A stretch of DNA of 64,000 nucleotides from Acestrorhynchus altus (GCA_034509495.1 CM067511.1:30161372-30225371), one strand, 5' to 3'. Positions 1-13,897 are shown, numbered from the stretch's first letter. Notes: generated from the sequence alone by a model not told the origin. Numbers and translations are program-made.

Positions 1-122
1 AAATGTAGTACAGATCCAAGACCTTGCTCCAAACAGATGATCAAGTACAGGTCCGACAGCATTCCTACAGACTCGTATCATTTCACATCAATCACATCTT
101 AATCATCCAGCTAAATTCCTAC

Positions 123-1076
123 CTCATCTTTGGGAGGCAGGTTTTCTTCATTCCCTGACAGCCTCGCTGATCTCCTTCGCTGCTGACTGCCCCCATCTGT
201 TACTAAGAAATCAAGAATCATTTACACTGGGCTATAAAATCTGTTTACAAACAGAAAGGTGTGACAACACTTCAGTAAAACAGCTCATAAAGAGTGAACT
301 GTGAGGTGGTAAGTGATATAGATTGTACGGACTGCATGTTATGCTTCTTTGGGTATATACTGGATGGTAAATAAACATTATGTCCATGATCTAACAATAC
401 AAATAACAGATAGTGTTCCCACTATTTCCGAGCAGTTTATTAAACAGGGTGTTTAAAAGGGCTGGAATTAAGAGTTTTTTCCCCTGTTTATCTTGTCCTT
501 CACTGCTGAGCACCCACATCTGATACTAAGAAATCAAGGATCATTTACACACTCAGATAGATACACACACACAAACATACATATACACTCACAAATATAT
601 GTGCACACACACAAACATACATACACTGACATACATATATACATACACACAAATATACACTCATACACAGACACATATACAGACACACACACACACACAC
701 ACACACACATTACATAAATAAAATAAGCATTGTATCTATGATCTAACACTAATAACACAATTTTCCCACTATTTATTAATGATTCTTTATTAAACAAGGC
801 GTTTAAAAAAGCTGGAATGAAGAGCTGTTTCTGTGTTTCTCTGGTCCAGTAATGAAGGTCATTTCGGTGCAGATTCAAAATACAATAACTGGTTATTTGT
901 GTGCTGGATTTCCAACAGCTTTAGTACAGAGTGACTAAGTGAGTTAGTTGTGGAATCTCTGGTTGTCTTGAACATCACTGTAATAAATCAGAGAATAAAA
1001 CCAGACATTTATAGTTTATCTTACCTCTGTTTGGGTTGTTTGGGCCTGTGTGGCCAGTCTGTGTCCTGCTGCTCAT
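123..1076 (-). CDS. cdca5: Sororin N-terminus (partial)
   Basis: Two coding exons on the minus strand: 1025-1076 (ATG at 1076, donor gtaaga) and 123-202 (acceptor tttcttag, donor gtagga). They join in phase to 44 codons starting MSSRTQTGHTG and holding a basic RRRSARLSG block and the acidic stretch NEENLPPKDE. Sororin (CDCA5) binds cohesin and antagonises WAPL to keep sister chromatids together; its N-terminus is basic, Ser/Arg-rich and carries a KEN-like degron. The assignment rests on this short N-terminus plus position: as I recall, CDCA5 lies next to ZFPL1 in mammals, and here it is divergent from zfpl1 2.6 kb away. The remaining exons lie left of the window. A different Arg-rich nuclear protein is possible. 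Confidence 0.6.
173..826. repeat. Partial tandem duplications inside cdca5 intron 1
   Basis: About 58 bp around the cdca5 exon 2 acceptor (173-230) recurs at 496-553 with a few substitutions. A second stretch, 361-475, recurs at 713-826 with about 350 bp offset (shared pieces tttattaaaca and gctggaat). A CA-rich microsatellite (545-712) separates them. This looks like local segmental duplication with expansion of the CA tract. Confidence 0.6.
545..712. repeat. CA/ACAT-rich microsatellite
   Basis: Imperfect acacacac/acatac repeats ending in a pure (CA) run at 680-708. Short open frames over it are translated repeat, not genes. Confidence 0.9.
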
Positions 1077-2260
1077 TTTTAAACTCCTCTTGATTATAAA
1101 CTAGACTAAAAGCCAGTTTAATACCCACTAAAACGCCCCAATAAACATGTAAACATGTAAAATATAAAGAGGCCTGTTTCTGTCCGTAAACAGCGACTGC
1201 CCGACAACAGTTTAAACTTTCCCGCCTTAAAAGGGCGGAAGTGGCGGCTGTTTGGGCGGAAGAACCGAGGTGGTCAACTCCTGAATGAAACATTCTGAAC
1301 CGGATCGTTTGAATCATTTCGTTTCGAACCGCGTAACCCGTTTCCCTCGAGTTTCACACGGATTCCGTGATATTAAATAATGTCATCGACGTCGCACCAC
1401 CCCTTAAACAGCATAAATCGTCACAATAACATTGAGAACTATTTCTGTGAGTCTGTTGAATCAGAGGCTCGACTCGTTGAAATGGACAAAAGAATCGGTT
1501 CCTTAAACTAGAACAACAACCAACATAATAATACAGTACATTACATAATAGTAATCCTAATAGTAATTATTAGTAATACTAATATTAATTCCGTTCTCGC
1601 TGAAGTCAAATGTGTCCAAATGACGGACAGGGTATTTTTATTTGGTAAAAGCTGCTCGAATTGCTCAGTAGGCTGTTCATTTTTTCTCCATGTTGAGGGC
1701 TGGACGGAGCGAAATCGGTTCTTTGAATCGGCTCCTCAAATAGTTAGCTGGTCTAAAATGTGAAATAAATGTATACGTTGCTCTGGAACGATTAACACAC
1801 TCAACGCGCTGAGCGTTTTAATTCACAAAATAAATTAAATTCAAGTAAGTTTAATACGCGCTCCAGTTTCACCTTTGAGCCGGTAGAGGGAGCTGCTGAT
1901 AATGGTAGCGGTTAGAAACTGGCTGTGTCCCAATAAAGAAATAAGTGCACTTTGCTGGACTTTTCCTGAACTGTAGCTCATGTCACATATCAAAGTGAAG
2001 GCAGTGTCTAGAATGTGAACGAGAAGTGGCTTGCGCATCAGATAGAAGTGAGAAAAGCAGAGGGTAGAGCATGTCATGTATGAGAATTGGGACGCGACTC
2101 GTTTACAATGTGACGTCATCAGTCTGCGACTAAAGCGGAAGAGACGTGGCACGGAGTGCTCCACCAAAATGAAGTGTACCAAATAAAGCAGGAGCATTTA
2201 TTTAATACTTTGGGCGTTTAGGAGAAAAACAGAGTGCTTGATCGACTGTGTGTACTCCTG
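1077..2260. promoter_or_regulatory. Divergent promoter region cdca5 / zfpl1
   Basis: The 1.2 kb between the cdca5 start and a likely non-coding zfpl1 first exon, which probably ends at 2260 before gtaagtag. It has CpG-richer patches (1200-1400), GGCGGAA and GGGCGGAA motifs (E2F/ETS-like) near 1245-1262, and CpG-rich gaatcggtt-like words at 1490-1500 and 1705-1730. No coding exon was seen. The E2F-like sites would suit a cell-cycle gene such as cdca5, but that is inference. Confidence 0.4.
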
Positions 2261-2848
2261 GTAAGTAGATTAGTTGTCAGTTTTTATGTTAATTGTGCTC
2301 GGACTTCTGTCAGTTTGTGTTAAAAGTCTACTGTAAACATGGCGAACAAGGCCATCCTACATAGTGATCTAACTGCTGATTGGTGTGTCTCTGTTCCCAT
2401 TCTACTTTCCTAACACATATTAACGACATACTGTGGATTTTAACAAGTTGTTCTATGTTATTTCAGTGTAATTTACATCTTCCTACTCCCTTCCCTAGAG
2501 TGTACACTACTTAGGGCTTGAAACAGCAGGTTTGAAACCAAACGTTTTGGGGTTAGTGAAACGGTTAAACACTTTGTAGATAGAATTCATGTACTTGTCC
2601 CTGCTGTGTGGTCAGTAGTTTAATGATACTAAGCTCTACTAAAGCCTGAGTATACTGATAAATCAGTGCTGATCAGTGATCCTGAGCTATACTAAAGCTT
2701 GAGTATACTGATAAGTCAATGTGCTGATCAGGTTTCAGTGTTACTGAACTCTAGAGCTGTAACAATATGAGATTTTCACATGATTAAAAGATCTCAGAAA
2801 ATATCACAGTTTTACATTATTGCACTATACATTGTTTCGCAATTCTTA

Positions 2849-2856
2849 TTCTTAAC

Positions 2857-2886
<30 letters not shown>
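2849..2886. repeat. (AAT)n microsatellite
   Basis: About 12 uninterrupted aat/ata units in the 5' intron of zfpl1. Confidence 0.9.
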
Positions 2887-2888
<2 letters not shown>

Positions 2889-3722
2889 CCCTTAACAGGC
2901 TGACAAAAGAAGGTTGTTTTGGTTGAACTAACTATTTTCTGTTGTTAGTATCTGCAACAAACGTGATATTAGAAGTGTACTAGTGCATCTCAGAAAATGT
3001 AAAAAATGAGGAAAAATTTATTTGTATTTGTAATTTTATACAAAATGATTTTATATTCAATGCATGTAAAGTGACTTATTTCATACTTTTTACTTATGAT
3101 CAGGATGGCTTATAGAAATCCAGAATCTCACATTATTACCGAATTTAAATTCAGGTTTGGCTAAGTTACAAATCAGTATCAATAATTAAAACAAAATCTT
3201 GAAGACATGTACTATATATATATATATATACCACATACTGGTACCACTGCAATCCTGGCTAAAGTCTGATACCTCAGAAAACTGATCACTGTGCTAATCA
3301 GTTATTTAAATTGGTAGGATTGGCTCCTTGACAGGATAAAGAGATATGAGTTTTATGTCTCTATTTGCATTTAACAGTCCATTTGGATAAAATATTATAC
3401 ATTGTTTTATGCTGTCTTAAGCTATGAAAAGGCTCACATTGTAAAATATTGGGCCATTAACTGGTTGTCCCTGTTCCTGCTCTGTGGTCAATAGGTATTA
3501 CTTAAATCTCATGCAATGGTTTACTAAGAATTCAAACTTAGCTTAAATGTACTTCCCCCAACTCTCTACATATTATATGACTACTCAGGGCATGACACAA
3601 CTGTTCCTGAAATCAACAGGGGACAATTTAGGACTTACCCACCATCATTTTAAATACACTAAAGTTGTGATTTTTCCTAATGCCAACATCAATGTGTGTG
3701 TTTGTAGTTTGTCAGGCAGACC

Positions 3723-6665
3723 ATGGGTCTGTGCAAGTGTCCGAAGAGGAAGGTTACGAACCTCTTCTGCTTTGAGCATCGAGTCAACGTGTGTGAGCAC
3801 TGCCTAGTGTCCAATCACAGTAAGGTTTGTGGTCTGATTATTTTGTATACAGACCTTGCTTGTTGACCGTCCACCCTGTTCACCTTTACATATAGACTGT
3901 ATTCTCTTTTCTGTGCAGTGTATAGTACAATCCTACCTGCAGTGGCTCCAGGACAGTGATTACAATCCTAACTGCAGTTTGTGTGATCAGCCTTTAAATT
4001 CCCAGGACACCGTGAGGCTGGTATGTTATGGTGAGTTAGTCCTTTCCACATGTTTTTTGGCCAAATTTGCTGCACAGTTCAATCAACCAGTTAAAGAAAA
4101 CTATTGTAGCATGTTTTACAACAAATACATTGACAAAAAAAAAACCAACTTTACAGAAATCCAGGTCCAAACCTCAACTGAGCAAGCCAGTGGGCAACAG
4201 TGGCAAGGAAAAACTCCCTCAGGCTAAGAGAAAGAAACCTTGAGAGGAACTGCTTAGCAGCAGTGAATGGCTATATTTATATATGAAGGTGCTAAATATT
4301 AAACACTCGTCAGAAAAATTACAGTGTGGCATCAACAAAATGTACAGAAATGAAATGATGGGATGGTGCAGCCCTGTGGGCACAAAGTGAGGAAATCTGT
4401 TTTAAAACGATGGTATTGGACTGTCTAGATCCAGTACATTTACATGTCTGGCCAGCACATCAACCATTCACTTTTATTGTTAATGGAATGGAAGTAATGA
4501 AAGCATTTACACATTAAATAGACATAGTCCAAGAATGGATGGTGATTCCATCGTAGTTAACAGGGTTTCTTGTTACCATCCTGGAAAACCTGAAAACTGG
4601 GAGGCTGCTTTTCCTGAAAACTAAAACTTTTGAGCCACTTTGTACAGACATCTGCAAAATACCAAGAGTTCTGAAGAGGGATTTGCATCTAATGAAATTT
4701 TATTTAATAGGTACTGAATTGTACATCCAGTGCAAACCATGTGTGCAAAACCAGTTTATACTGAGAAACGTCTCATAATTGTCTTGCTTCTTTTTAGATC
4801 TATTCCACTGGGCGTGTCTGAATGATCTGGCTTTACGCCTGCCCCTGTACACAGCACCAGCAGGCTACCAGTGCCCAACATGCCAGGGGCCTGTATTCCC
4901 TCCTGCAAACCTGGCTAGCCCTGTGGCTGATGTATTGAGAGGGCAGTTGTCTTCAGTTAACTGGGCCAGAGCAGGTCTGGGTCTTCCGCTGGTAAGCAGG
5001 GGTGTAACAATGCTCCATTCATATATGTGCACAATATTTGTGGATTCTCGTATACTTGCATTGGTTTAACATCATCATCATCATGTATTTATATTTGCTG
5101 AGATGATGAGAAACAGTGAGAAATATTTGCGCAGGGGCAGAGCCAGACATTTAAAATTTTAAACTAATGTCCAGGATTAAAATGATCCGAGATTCTAACC
5201 TGCTATTTTCAGATTATAGTGTTGCCACTTTAGACCGCTGAGACACTCAGAGCCTAGGTCATTTTTTGAGTCAAGACACAAATGTCAGGCGCCCCAGTGC
5301 TACATCTAACATTTTAGAGTTCAGTCAGTAAAACCAGATCTCAAGGGCTCTGTTAGCCTGCAATCTAATCTAATCTAAATGTATGTATTTATTTATTTAT
5401 TATGAATTACTTAAATATGAACAATATTACATTAATCTTACTTAGAAGGTGATCATATTTTTACCTGGAGTTTTTTAAGATTGATTTTGCTAGTCCAGTT
5501 ACAGAATTTCTGTTTATTTATTAACTTTAGAGCCTGAAATATTTTTGGTGGAGCTTTTGGCAAATCTTCCAGGGCTTAAGCCCAATTATGCACCCTCTCA
5601 TTCTGCCCGTGCTTTGGTGCCTAAATCTTAGGTTATGTTTATGTTCCATTCAGCAATATGGACTGAATAAATGTTCAGATAAGTGAAAGCCCACATTATG
5701 AAAGAATAAGTCATAGCCTTAAGCTCAGGCCAAGAAATTATTACTCTCTGTTGCTGCATAACAAGTGCTTAATTTTTTAATAAAGAGTTAAATTTCACAC
5801 TGTTTTCAGGTTGAAGACAAACAGGAGGAGGAGAGCACATCTCATGATGTCACTGATTATACAGATTGGACTTTTGATTGTGAGTCTTCTGATTCTGTTC
5901 TGAAAATTATGTTTTTAAACATTGAACATTCATGTTTCATCATTTCGATTAGATATGAGCCTCTTCAGTGACTGGAAATAACTGCACAGGGCATTACCTA
6001 TCATTTTTGCAGAGTAGACAGATGCTGTCGATTCTGTTTAACATGTTCTTCTAATCTGCCTGCACCCCAGCGCCTGCCGTGGAATCCACCACTGCCTCTT
6101 CCCTCTCGTACAGCTCAGAGCCGACAATCAGTCCAGCTCCTGCCCATTCGGACATGGGGCTCATTCGTGGCGTGCACAATAACGGAGGGCTGGGGGTCCA
6201 AGATCATTCTGTCATTAACATGATCACAGCCACTGCACCTGACACCATCACTATCAGCAAAGGTATTTAATGCATTTTCTCTTAAGACACAGTGGGATGA
6301 AAAAGTGAAAATGCTGTTTAAATTCTCTAAATCCAATGTTAAAACTACAAGGTTAAAGAGAATAATTTTGGACAGTTATCATCTGTTATTACCTGTAGTA
6401 CTGCAGCCATCAGTAAAAAATCATTCAAATCATTAAACAACGATCATTAAAAAAAATAAATGTGTACTTCCAGACATATAAACAATTTTGCAAAATGAAT
6501 TCACTCATGGAGCACTTTTGGAGCACAGTTTCTATTAACATTTTGAAAAAAATAAAACTGTGTATTAAATGTGCCATTAGTTTTGCACACACCGCATGTA
6601 TTTGTTCTCTTTTGAAGATAAGAAATTTATTTAGACAAAAAATAGTTAATAATAGACTACTACTA

Positions 6666-6724
<59 letters not shown>

Positions 6725-7914
6725 CTTCAGATATTGAGAAAGTCATGATACTACCAGATGGGTTTGACTTCCCATTTATGAAGTTGTTTGGACATTTAAC
6801 ATCCTTTGATCCAAAAGGACACCTGTGTGGAAAACGCAGTCATAGTAATGATCATGACCAGAGGTGTTTGGCTAGAAAAGTCCATGCAAACAGACAAGTG
6901 ACACTTGCAGAATCACATTCAATGCAAATTGAATATCTTGCAAGTCAGTGCAACATTCTTTAGCTTAGAGGAGACATGGCAAGAGTCATGTGACATGATT
7001 GCTTGTCCCATGACTTTTGGGTTTTCAATGAATATTCTCAGCAGTTTAATAACAGAAATGCAGCAGGGCTTCAAGCGAGAGATTACTGCTCTGTCGATAC
7101 AATGCCAGTATTGAAACCGTGAACACAATGTTTCTTGAAAACCCGAGACTGATTTAGACACTTCACTTTATGGAACAGTTCAGCAAAAAGTCAAATTAAC
7201 ATTTATTACTGAAACCTTTATATATTAAACCTTTATTTATTATTCAGACAAAGTTTCAGATGCTGAACTAACATTGTTAACAAATGCTGGGCTGATATTG
7301 ACACAGTATTGAATTATGCATGCTACTGGTGTTTCTCGAGGTGTGTTATTGCCCTGTCTAAAATTACGCTTCTGACTCTGGCTTCAAGCACGTGAACAGT
7401 GGTGTTGTCATTCACTGTCTCTTCCCATCTTCTCCCAGCCTCCTCACCAAGAAAGGTGTACGATACACGAGAATCAGGCCACACTTCAGTGACACAAATC
7501 GACTTTGACGATGATAAATACCGCCGGCGACCAGCCCTTAGCTGGTTTGCACAGATACTAAAGTGAGTGTTCTCCCTCCGCCTTGGCTTTTGCTCAGTAA
7601 GAGTCATTGTTTATAGAAGTGTGGTGTAGAAGTACATTGTTTATTCATATCTTATTGTTCGATATAAGATGCTTTTCAAGATTTAGCCCATTGTTTCTCT
7701 CAGCTTTGGTTTCCTACCTCCTAACAGGAACCGCTTGGGGACTAAAAGAAAAACCCTAACGATGAAGCAGAGGATCCTCATGCTTCTCCTGATAGGAATG
7801 ATTGGCTTCTTCACTCTCATTATCATTATGGCCAAGCTAGGCCGGGCTGCAGCTGACGAAGACCCCAACCTGGACCCCATGTTGAACCCTAACATCAGGG
7901 TGGGAAACATGTGA
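3723..7914 (+). CDS. zfpl1: Zinc finger protein-like 1, Golgi membrane protein
   Basis: Seven exons: 3723-3824, 3919-4030, 4798-4991, 5810-5879, 6071-6262, 7439-7562, 7728-7914. All phases fit and give 326 aa (human protein about 310). The N-terminus MGLCKCPKRKVTNLFCFEHR begins a B-box-like Cys/His zinc-binding region. It is followed by a RING-like region (CSLCDQPL in exon 2; HWACLNDL and CPTC in exon 3), a Ser/Pro-rich linker, DDDKYRRRPALSW, and a C-terminal membrane anchor (about 20 hydrophobic residues, LMLLLIGMIGFFTLIIIMAK), ending NPNIRVGNM. ZFPL1 is an integral cis-Golgi protein that binds GM130 and supports Golgi assembly. An untranslated exon probably ends at 2260. The gene looks intact. 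Confidence 0.95.
4165..4250. repeat. Interspersed repeat fragment
   Basis: Holds the words ggcaacagtggcaaggaaaa and gaaagaaaccttgagaggaa, which I recognise from a repeat common in fish genomes. A related piece with the aggaacc and catcctcctctgg part lies at 32630-32690 in ganab intron 14. Class uncertain. Confidence 0.5.
6664..6724. repeat. (ATT)n microsatellite
   Basis: About 20 pure att units in zfpl1 intron 5. It yields a poly-Ile shadow frame only. Confidence 0.95.
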
Positions 7915-10900
7915 GGAGTGACGGACCTCCTCTGCTGCTGGAGCGGTGGTGTGACGTTTCACCCCCAGATCTAGCTTGAGTAGAAAAAACTGGAAGCAGG
8001 AACTGCACTTCAGAGTGCTGGGACCAGCAAGTAGGCGACTCCTGTGTGGCATTTGTGGGAATGATGATGACCCAATGCTTTTTCTGCCTGAGGGCCGGAG
8101 GAAGTACCTCTCCTCTACCTTTTCTTAGTGTGGCTACCAGCAGATGCAGCCATGTTTTACTGTAACGTATCTGCTTCTGCCCTTCTCGGTGGGATGATGT
8201 AGAATTCGCACCCTTGATGGCACAAGAGTGTGTTAAATGTTTTATTAGACCATCTTAAATTTGTGTGTATTGAAATGCAGTAATTGGATGGGGATGTATT
8301 TATGGTGGTGGGCAGGCAATTTCTTCTCAAAGCAATACGGCCAATCACGACTCCCGCTTTAAAAATGTCACATTATGATTTAGGTGTTTTGCAATTCAGC
8401 GTATAACCTACATTAGCGTATCTGTTACCATGTGTGTTTTATGCCTAAAATATGAGCTACAAGTAAGACATGGACATGTGAAAGTACATTCACCTGTAGT
8501 CTTTCATCTCTAGTTGGGAAGAACAGTACAGAGCCCTGGAGCAGGTAAACAGTTTGGTTAAACATTTAACTGTATATTCTGAATATGAATGAGCAGTATG
8601 ATAAAAATGTTAAATCACAATATTTACAGACATTCAGTTGATTTTTCACACGGTATTTGTTGTGACACTCACAAATTTCATTAGTAGCACCAGATTCTTA
8701 AAAATTGCTATTCCGAAACGTTCCCATGCGTGATAGTGATTTTATTCCATATGTGCTGCACATCCGGTTGAACAGAACTAATTACGATCTTTCTAATAAA
8801 CATGCAGTTGGTCACTAGTTTAAGTGAATGTAAATTATATATATATATATATATATATATCATTTTTTTACATAAAAACTACATCCATTTTCACACTCAT
8901 TCTTCATGTAGCATTTGAGTAAAACAATATGCTGAAACTTACACTTGTGCTATTCCAAATCTAGCATGTTTAACCCATTGGTTAAAAATTAGAAAGGATT
9001 TTTCCCTCTATTACGTAGAGGTATATGGCAAGCTTTCAAATGGTAATGCTCTCATTGGGCACTGTAGCGACATAGGAAGCACAGAAGCCTGTGACGAGCT
9101 ACTTTCTACCCTGCTAGGTCCTCACTACACCCCACTTCTACATGCATGTTCTGGACCCCTTAACGTGGAGACCTGCTGACACTGGGGGTAGATGTACACT
9201 TTAAGCAGTGAAATACAATAACAAAATTCATCACAATACAACAAAAAAATTGTCATATTGCCCACCCCAAACCCAAATTAAACCTGCTGTTAAATAGACA
9301 ATAAATCCAGAACTCATGATTCCCCAAACAACTTTAACCTCAATTTTGTATTGGTTTGCTTTTATGTTTGATTGAGAACTAATATATTGAAATCATCTCT
9401 GGCTGTGTTAACACTACACGACACTCTTGTTTGCACTTTTTCCCCTCATCTGGTTTCCATATTTCTGGCCATACTGTTCTTTATTTTTATAAGATGCTAT
9501 ATTTACGATGGGAGATACTGTACCGTTTGAACTTGACAGAGCTCCACTGGGAGCGAGATGTGTGATCGTACAGTATTAAACTTTGAGAAGTTCACTCTGT
9601 TCACATCGATCTTGCTATTAAATTATGAAGTTGAAAAGATTCGGCGCAGTTGTTTGTTTCATGAGAATCAGAATTTTGGAGTGAATGAACTAGAATTGTG
9701 AACGTGAAGGACACGATTTTTCAAGCAAATTATAAACACTGCTGAACACCATAAGCAGTGTTCAAGTGTAGGATAGTAAAGGGGTTTGTTTTTTTACTTT
9801 TTTTGGTGCTTCACTGTAGAGTGAAAAAGAAAAATCAATAATTTTACACCCCAAAAGATTCAAGCTCACTTTCGTTTTAGAAAATTCCACAAACAAGAAC
9901 TGGAAGACTCCTATTCAGGTCCTGATTCAAGTGCTTTTTCCCAATTCCCTGTAACAGGGATGAGTGAACTTTACTGGAACATGGTTACTTTTTGGAACAT
10001 TTCTAAAACTACAGTAACTGAACACTTGAAGAATCCATCATGAATTATTGATCCATTATTTATATGATGAACAGAGAGTTTCTAAAGTTAAAACTACACC
10101 ATTGTTGATCATTACATTGATGGCATTTAGCTGATGCTCTTATTCAAAGCAACTGACAAGGTTACTGATTACAGAGGAGGGCCAGATTAGTGTTAGGAGT
10201 CTTGTCCAAGGACTCTTATTGGTGTAGCACAGCATAGCTGCCCAGATTAGGAATGTGTGTGGTGGCTCAGTGGCGCCACATTATCCCTTGTGCTTCATAT
10301 TCCTGAATAAACAGAACTGAACTTCCGGAGGATCCACAATGCAGCCCTCACACCTGGAATGTCAGAATTATTCAGCCCAGTTTGCCTTGTTTCTCATCTG
10401 ATTGCTGAGTAATAAACCTTATGATGTAATATAAAAAAATCACAGTTTACTCAGTAAGATGTTTCCTAGCTGAAGATTTAATAACACAATTGTCAATTAA
10501 ATGATATACATTTAGTCCAGTTTCAATTTGTTGAAATCAGTGGTCCTCAATCCTGGCCCTGTCATACCACTGCCCTGTAGTCTGTCCTTGCTCCACTTGC
10601 CTTTATAATAATATTTTAATCAAGAACACACAACTTCAGTGAACCTATGATTACATCTCCTCTCAGCAGCACAAGTACTGAAACAATGAAACATGACCGT
10701 TTCAAATCAGTGTATGAGTCAGTTCGAGAAAGGTCCTCTTCTAGGCCACAATAAAGCAGTCGATTTTGGAAAGGTTGTAGTTAATGGACATAGTTTGATA
10801 CGCTAACTTGGACTATTGTGTATTAAATGCATATGATGTTTTAACATTACTGAACTGGACTGAAAAATAAGAAATCAGATCACAAAAATATTTAACACAG

Positions 10901-10934
10901 CCGCCACTGCATTTCCTTTGCATCCAGCTTTGGG
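7915..10934. other. zfpl1 3' UTR and intergenic DNA
   Basis: No further coding exon was found. The zfpl1 3' UTR starts at 7915; candidate polyadenylation signals AATAAA lie at 8795-8800 and 10306-10311. An (AT)n run is at 8835-8862. A fish repeat tail (ggcatttagctgatgctctt) is at 10121-10160. The rest is AT-rich without recognisable structure. Confidence 0.5.
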
Positions 10935-11222
10935 ACACAGTGGCTTGGATGATAGCACTTTTGCCTCCCAGCACTGGGGTCTTGGATTCAATTTCCTATC
11001 TGGGTGGAGTTTCCATTTTCTCCCCATGTCTGCATGGGTTTCCTCCAGAGGCTCTGGTTTCCTTCCACAGTCCAAAAATCCATAATTGCTGTATGCAATT
11101 GGCTGCTGCTTCTCGCTGCTGTGAGTTGGTTGAGTGCTGGGTGTGACTGTGAAGACAGCTGATTATAGAGCATCCTTGGGTATTTTGAAAGGAGCTATAT
11201 AAATGTAATTTCATTCATTCAT
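10935..11222 (+). repeat. SINE-like element
   Basis: Starts with cagtggcttggatgatagca, which resembles the A-box part of tRNA-derived fish SINEs. It continues with the familiar body tttccattttctccccatgt and gtttcctcc...ccacagtcc, and ends agctatataaatgtaa plus a cattcattcat tail. Typical of a decayed tRNA-type SINE sharing a 3' tail with a fish LINE. Family recognised from memory only. Confidence 0.65.
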
Positions 11223-11572
11223 GGGGGAGTCAGCACCATAATATGACTACCTTTGTCATAAGGATGTAAAAGAGGGGTATCCTTTCGTATATCTTCAAAA
11301 AAAAATAGTCATTTGTGTCCTGTGTTGTGATGAAAACCTGCAGCTGCACATATTGGACACCCATGACCTACTCGATAGATCAGTTTATAAATAGAGGGTT
11401 ATCCCTAACAGTGTATAAATAAGGGTTATGTAGTGTGAATCTTGTGAAATGTAATATAATAAAGGTCCCTCTATAAAAAGGTAAACAAACAAAGAGACAT
11501 TTTTGACAAATAAAGAGACAGTTATGGTGCCTGTAGGCATGTGTGCAGCCTTTTGTCGGGAGATTCAGAATG

Positions 11573-11757
11573 ATCCAGTTGCTGGTCAAAAGTCCAGTTG
11601 CTGATCCAGTTGCTGGTCAAAAATCCAGTTGCTGATCCAGTTGCTGGTCAAAAGTCCAGTTGCTGATCCAGTTGCTGGTCAAAAGTCCAGTTGCTATTCA
11701 AAAGTCCAGTTGCTGATCCAGTTACTGGTCAAAAGTCTAGTTGCTGGTCAGAAAGAG
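11573..11757. repeat. 31-bp minisatellite in the PLAAT 3' region
   Basis: About six copies of a roughly 31-bp unit made of tccagttgctgatccag followed by ttgctggtcaaaag, with partial units at the right end. It starts about 45 bp beyond the PLAAT stop codon, so it is probably transcribed as part of the 3' UTR. Confidence 0.9.
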
Positions 11758-11801
11758 TGTCTTAAGATTTGTTTCAAAGGAAAGGCACAAATGTCCTGTT
11801 T

Positions 11802-13897
11802 TCACCATGTTGGACTGATTTTCAAGGCCTTTTCTTTTTCTTTTTTTCTGGAAAGGTTTGATGCGCTGTTGAAAGCCTTCATGCCAATGGCCATGGACCT
11901 CACTCCAATCTTCACGGCATAATGAATCTGAACAGGGAAGAAACACAAGTTACAGAGCAAAAATGTATGTGATTTTCACCAGAAGTAAAAATCTACCACT
12001 ATTTTCAACGAACCCAAAATGGACCTACACTGTAGACAAGGGGTAGGCAACCTACCCCAATCTATCAGACTAAAGCCCTATTCAGACAGGATTAGTTTTA
12101 CCTGCGGAGGTGGAGTAATGTCATTTTTTCTACAGGATATCTGCGAAATTTAGGGAGAGGAAGTAACTGCATAAATGACAGAGATGGGAGTGGCTGCTTG
12201 ATTTGCGTAGATTTGCATAATTAAATCCCATCTGAATAAGGCTTAATAGACTAAACCTGGCAATTAACAGGTGAGATAATTCAAGTGTGCTTGAGCAGGG
12301 AACGGGACGACACTATGCAGGAATCTCACACTGCAGGATGCTTAAACCTTTTGTAGACCTTCAGAAATATCCAGATACCCCCTCAAATTAGTGATATAAT
12401 AATTCACCCCTTCCAGAAGCCTTTTAGATCATTTGTAGGAAATCTTGGTCCTATAGTACTGGAATCCAGCCATCAAGGGCCGGGATTGCCTACACCTGCT
12501 TTTGATGTTCATCTGGGTGCTTTTGTGACCTCCTAAATGAGTGGTTGATGAACTCTTGGTGAAGGGTTGGCCACTTCTGGGAAGGTTCACGACTATTTTC
12601 TCACTGCTTGTGGATAATGGACATAACCGTGGTTTGCTGACATTCCAGTTTTGGAAATAGCTTTCTAACCCCTTTCAGATTGGTGGATTTCAGTGACTTT
12701 GCTTCACTTCTGTAATTGAACATCTTGAGCACAGAGACCTTCTAGCCTGCTTTTCATTAATTTTAGGTATAATAGGTATGTCAGCAATTGTATTTGGGTT
12801 TGGCCAGTGAAATTTAACACAGTTCTCAATTTATTTTGCTACCTGATTAAGTGAATAGATATTTTTAAGTTTTGAATAAACATCACCAATAAATGGAATG
12901 GCAGTTTGAAAGCAACTTAGTGTTGCACGCTGTTTTTATCTTTTATTAATATTAGTCGCATGATCTGAAACAGAAGAGACACTGGACTTTAATCCAGTGT
13001 AACCCAGTGTCACCCAATGCTGACACACTGGGAAAAGAAGAAGATGTTCTAGATCAGCAGCACATAGACCTAGGATGAGACATTGTGCACCACAGATGTA
13101 TACTGAGATATATAGAAGACCTTTTACCTGTCGTGACTCTGCTCTCCCGTATCTCAGCTCTGTAACAAAGTGTTCACAGTTTCCTCTCAAAACACAGTAG
13201 GGCATTTCCAGGCCAGCCAGGCTGAGTGCATCACGCAGAATGACACACACACTCCTTGGCTTGTGTTTGGAGTCTAGGATGTTGTTGACATGGAATCGAT
13301 CTTGACCCGCCACCTGGCCCAACCTCTCACGCATCACTATGGCCTTGTCGCACAGGACGGACATCAGGCAGTTAGGCCCAGCTCCTGCTGTCTCGCCTGA
13401 GGCAGAGAGACAACGAGATAATGGATGAAGCTAATAGGGAGGGAAAGTGTAATTATACAAGCATGGTAGTAACAAATACAATATCATACTCACATGGAGG
13501 GGCAAGGTGAATGATGTCACCCTCACCCACATATAAGCCCCAGTGTTGGTAGGTCCCTCGAAAAATCTCAATAAGGTCCCCTGGTTGCGGATTACCATAC
13601 TGAAAACAATTATATGAAACAATAAAAATAGGGTCAGTGGTCAGGAGCTCTAATAGAAAGATGTTTTCACCATATACACTACCGGTCAAAATTTTTACTT
13701 ACACCCAGTATGGGTTCTAAAACTTTTGACTGGTAGAATGCAGCAGCATGTTTTTAACCAGGCGCTCACATCACAGCGTGATGACATTATGACCACCTCC
13801 TTATTTCTATACTGACATGGTCTAAAGGACTAAAATTATCTGCTACTAATGTCATATATCAAGGATGCCCTCAGACAGCTTGTGGATGGATGGATGC

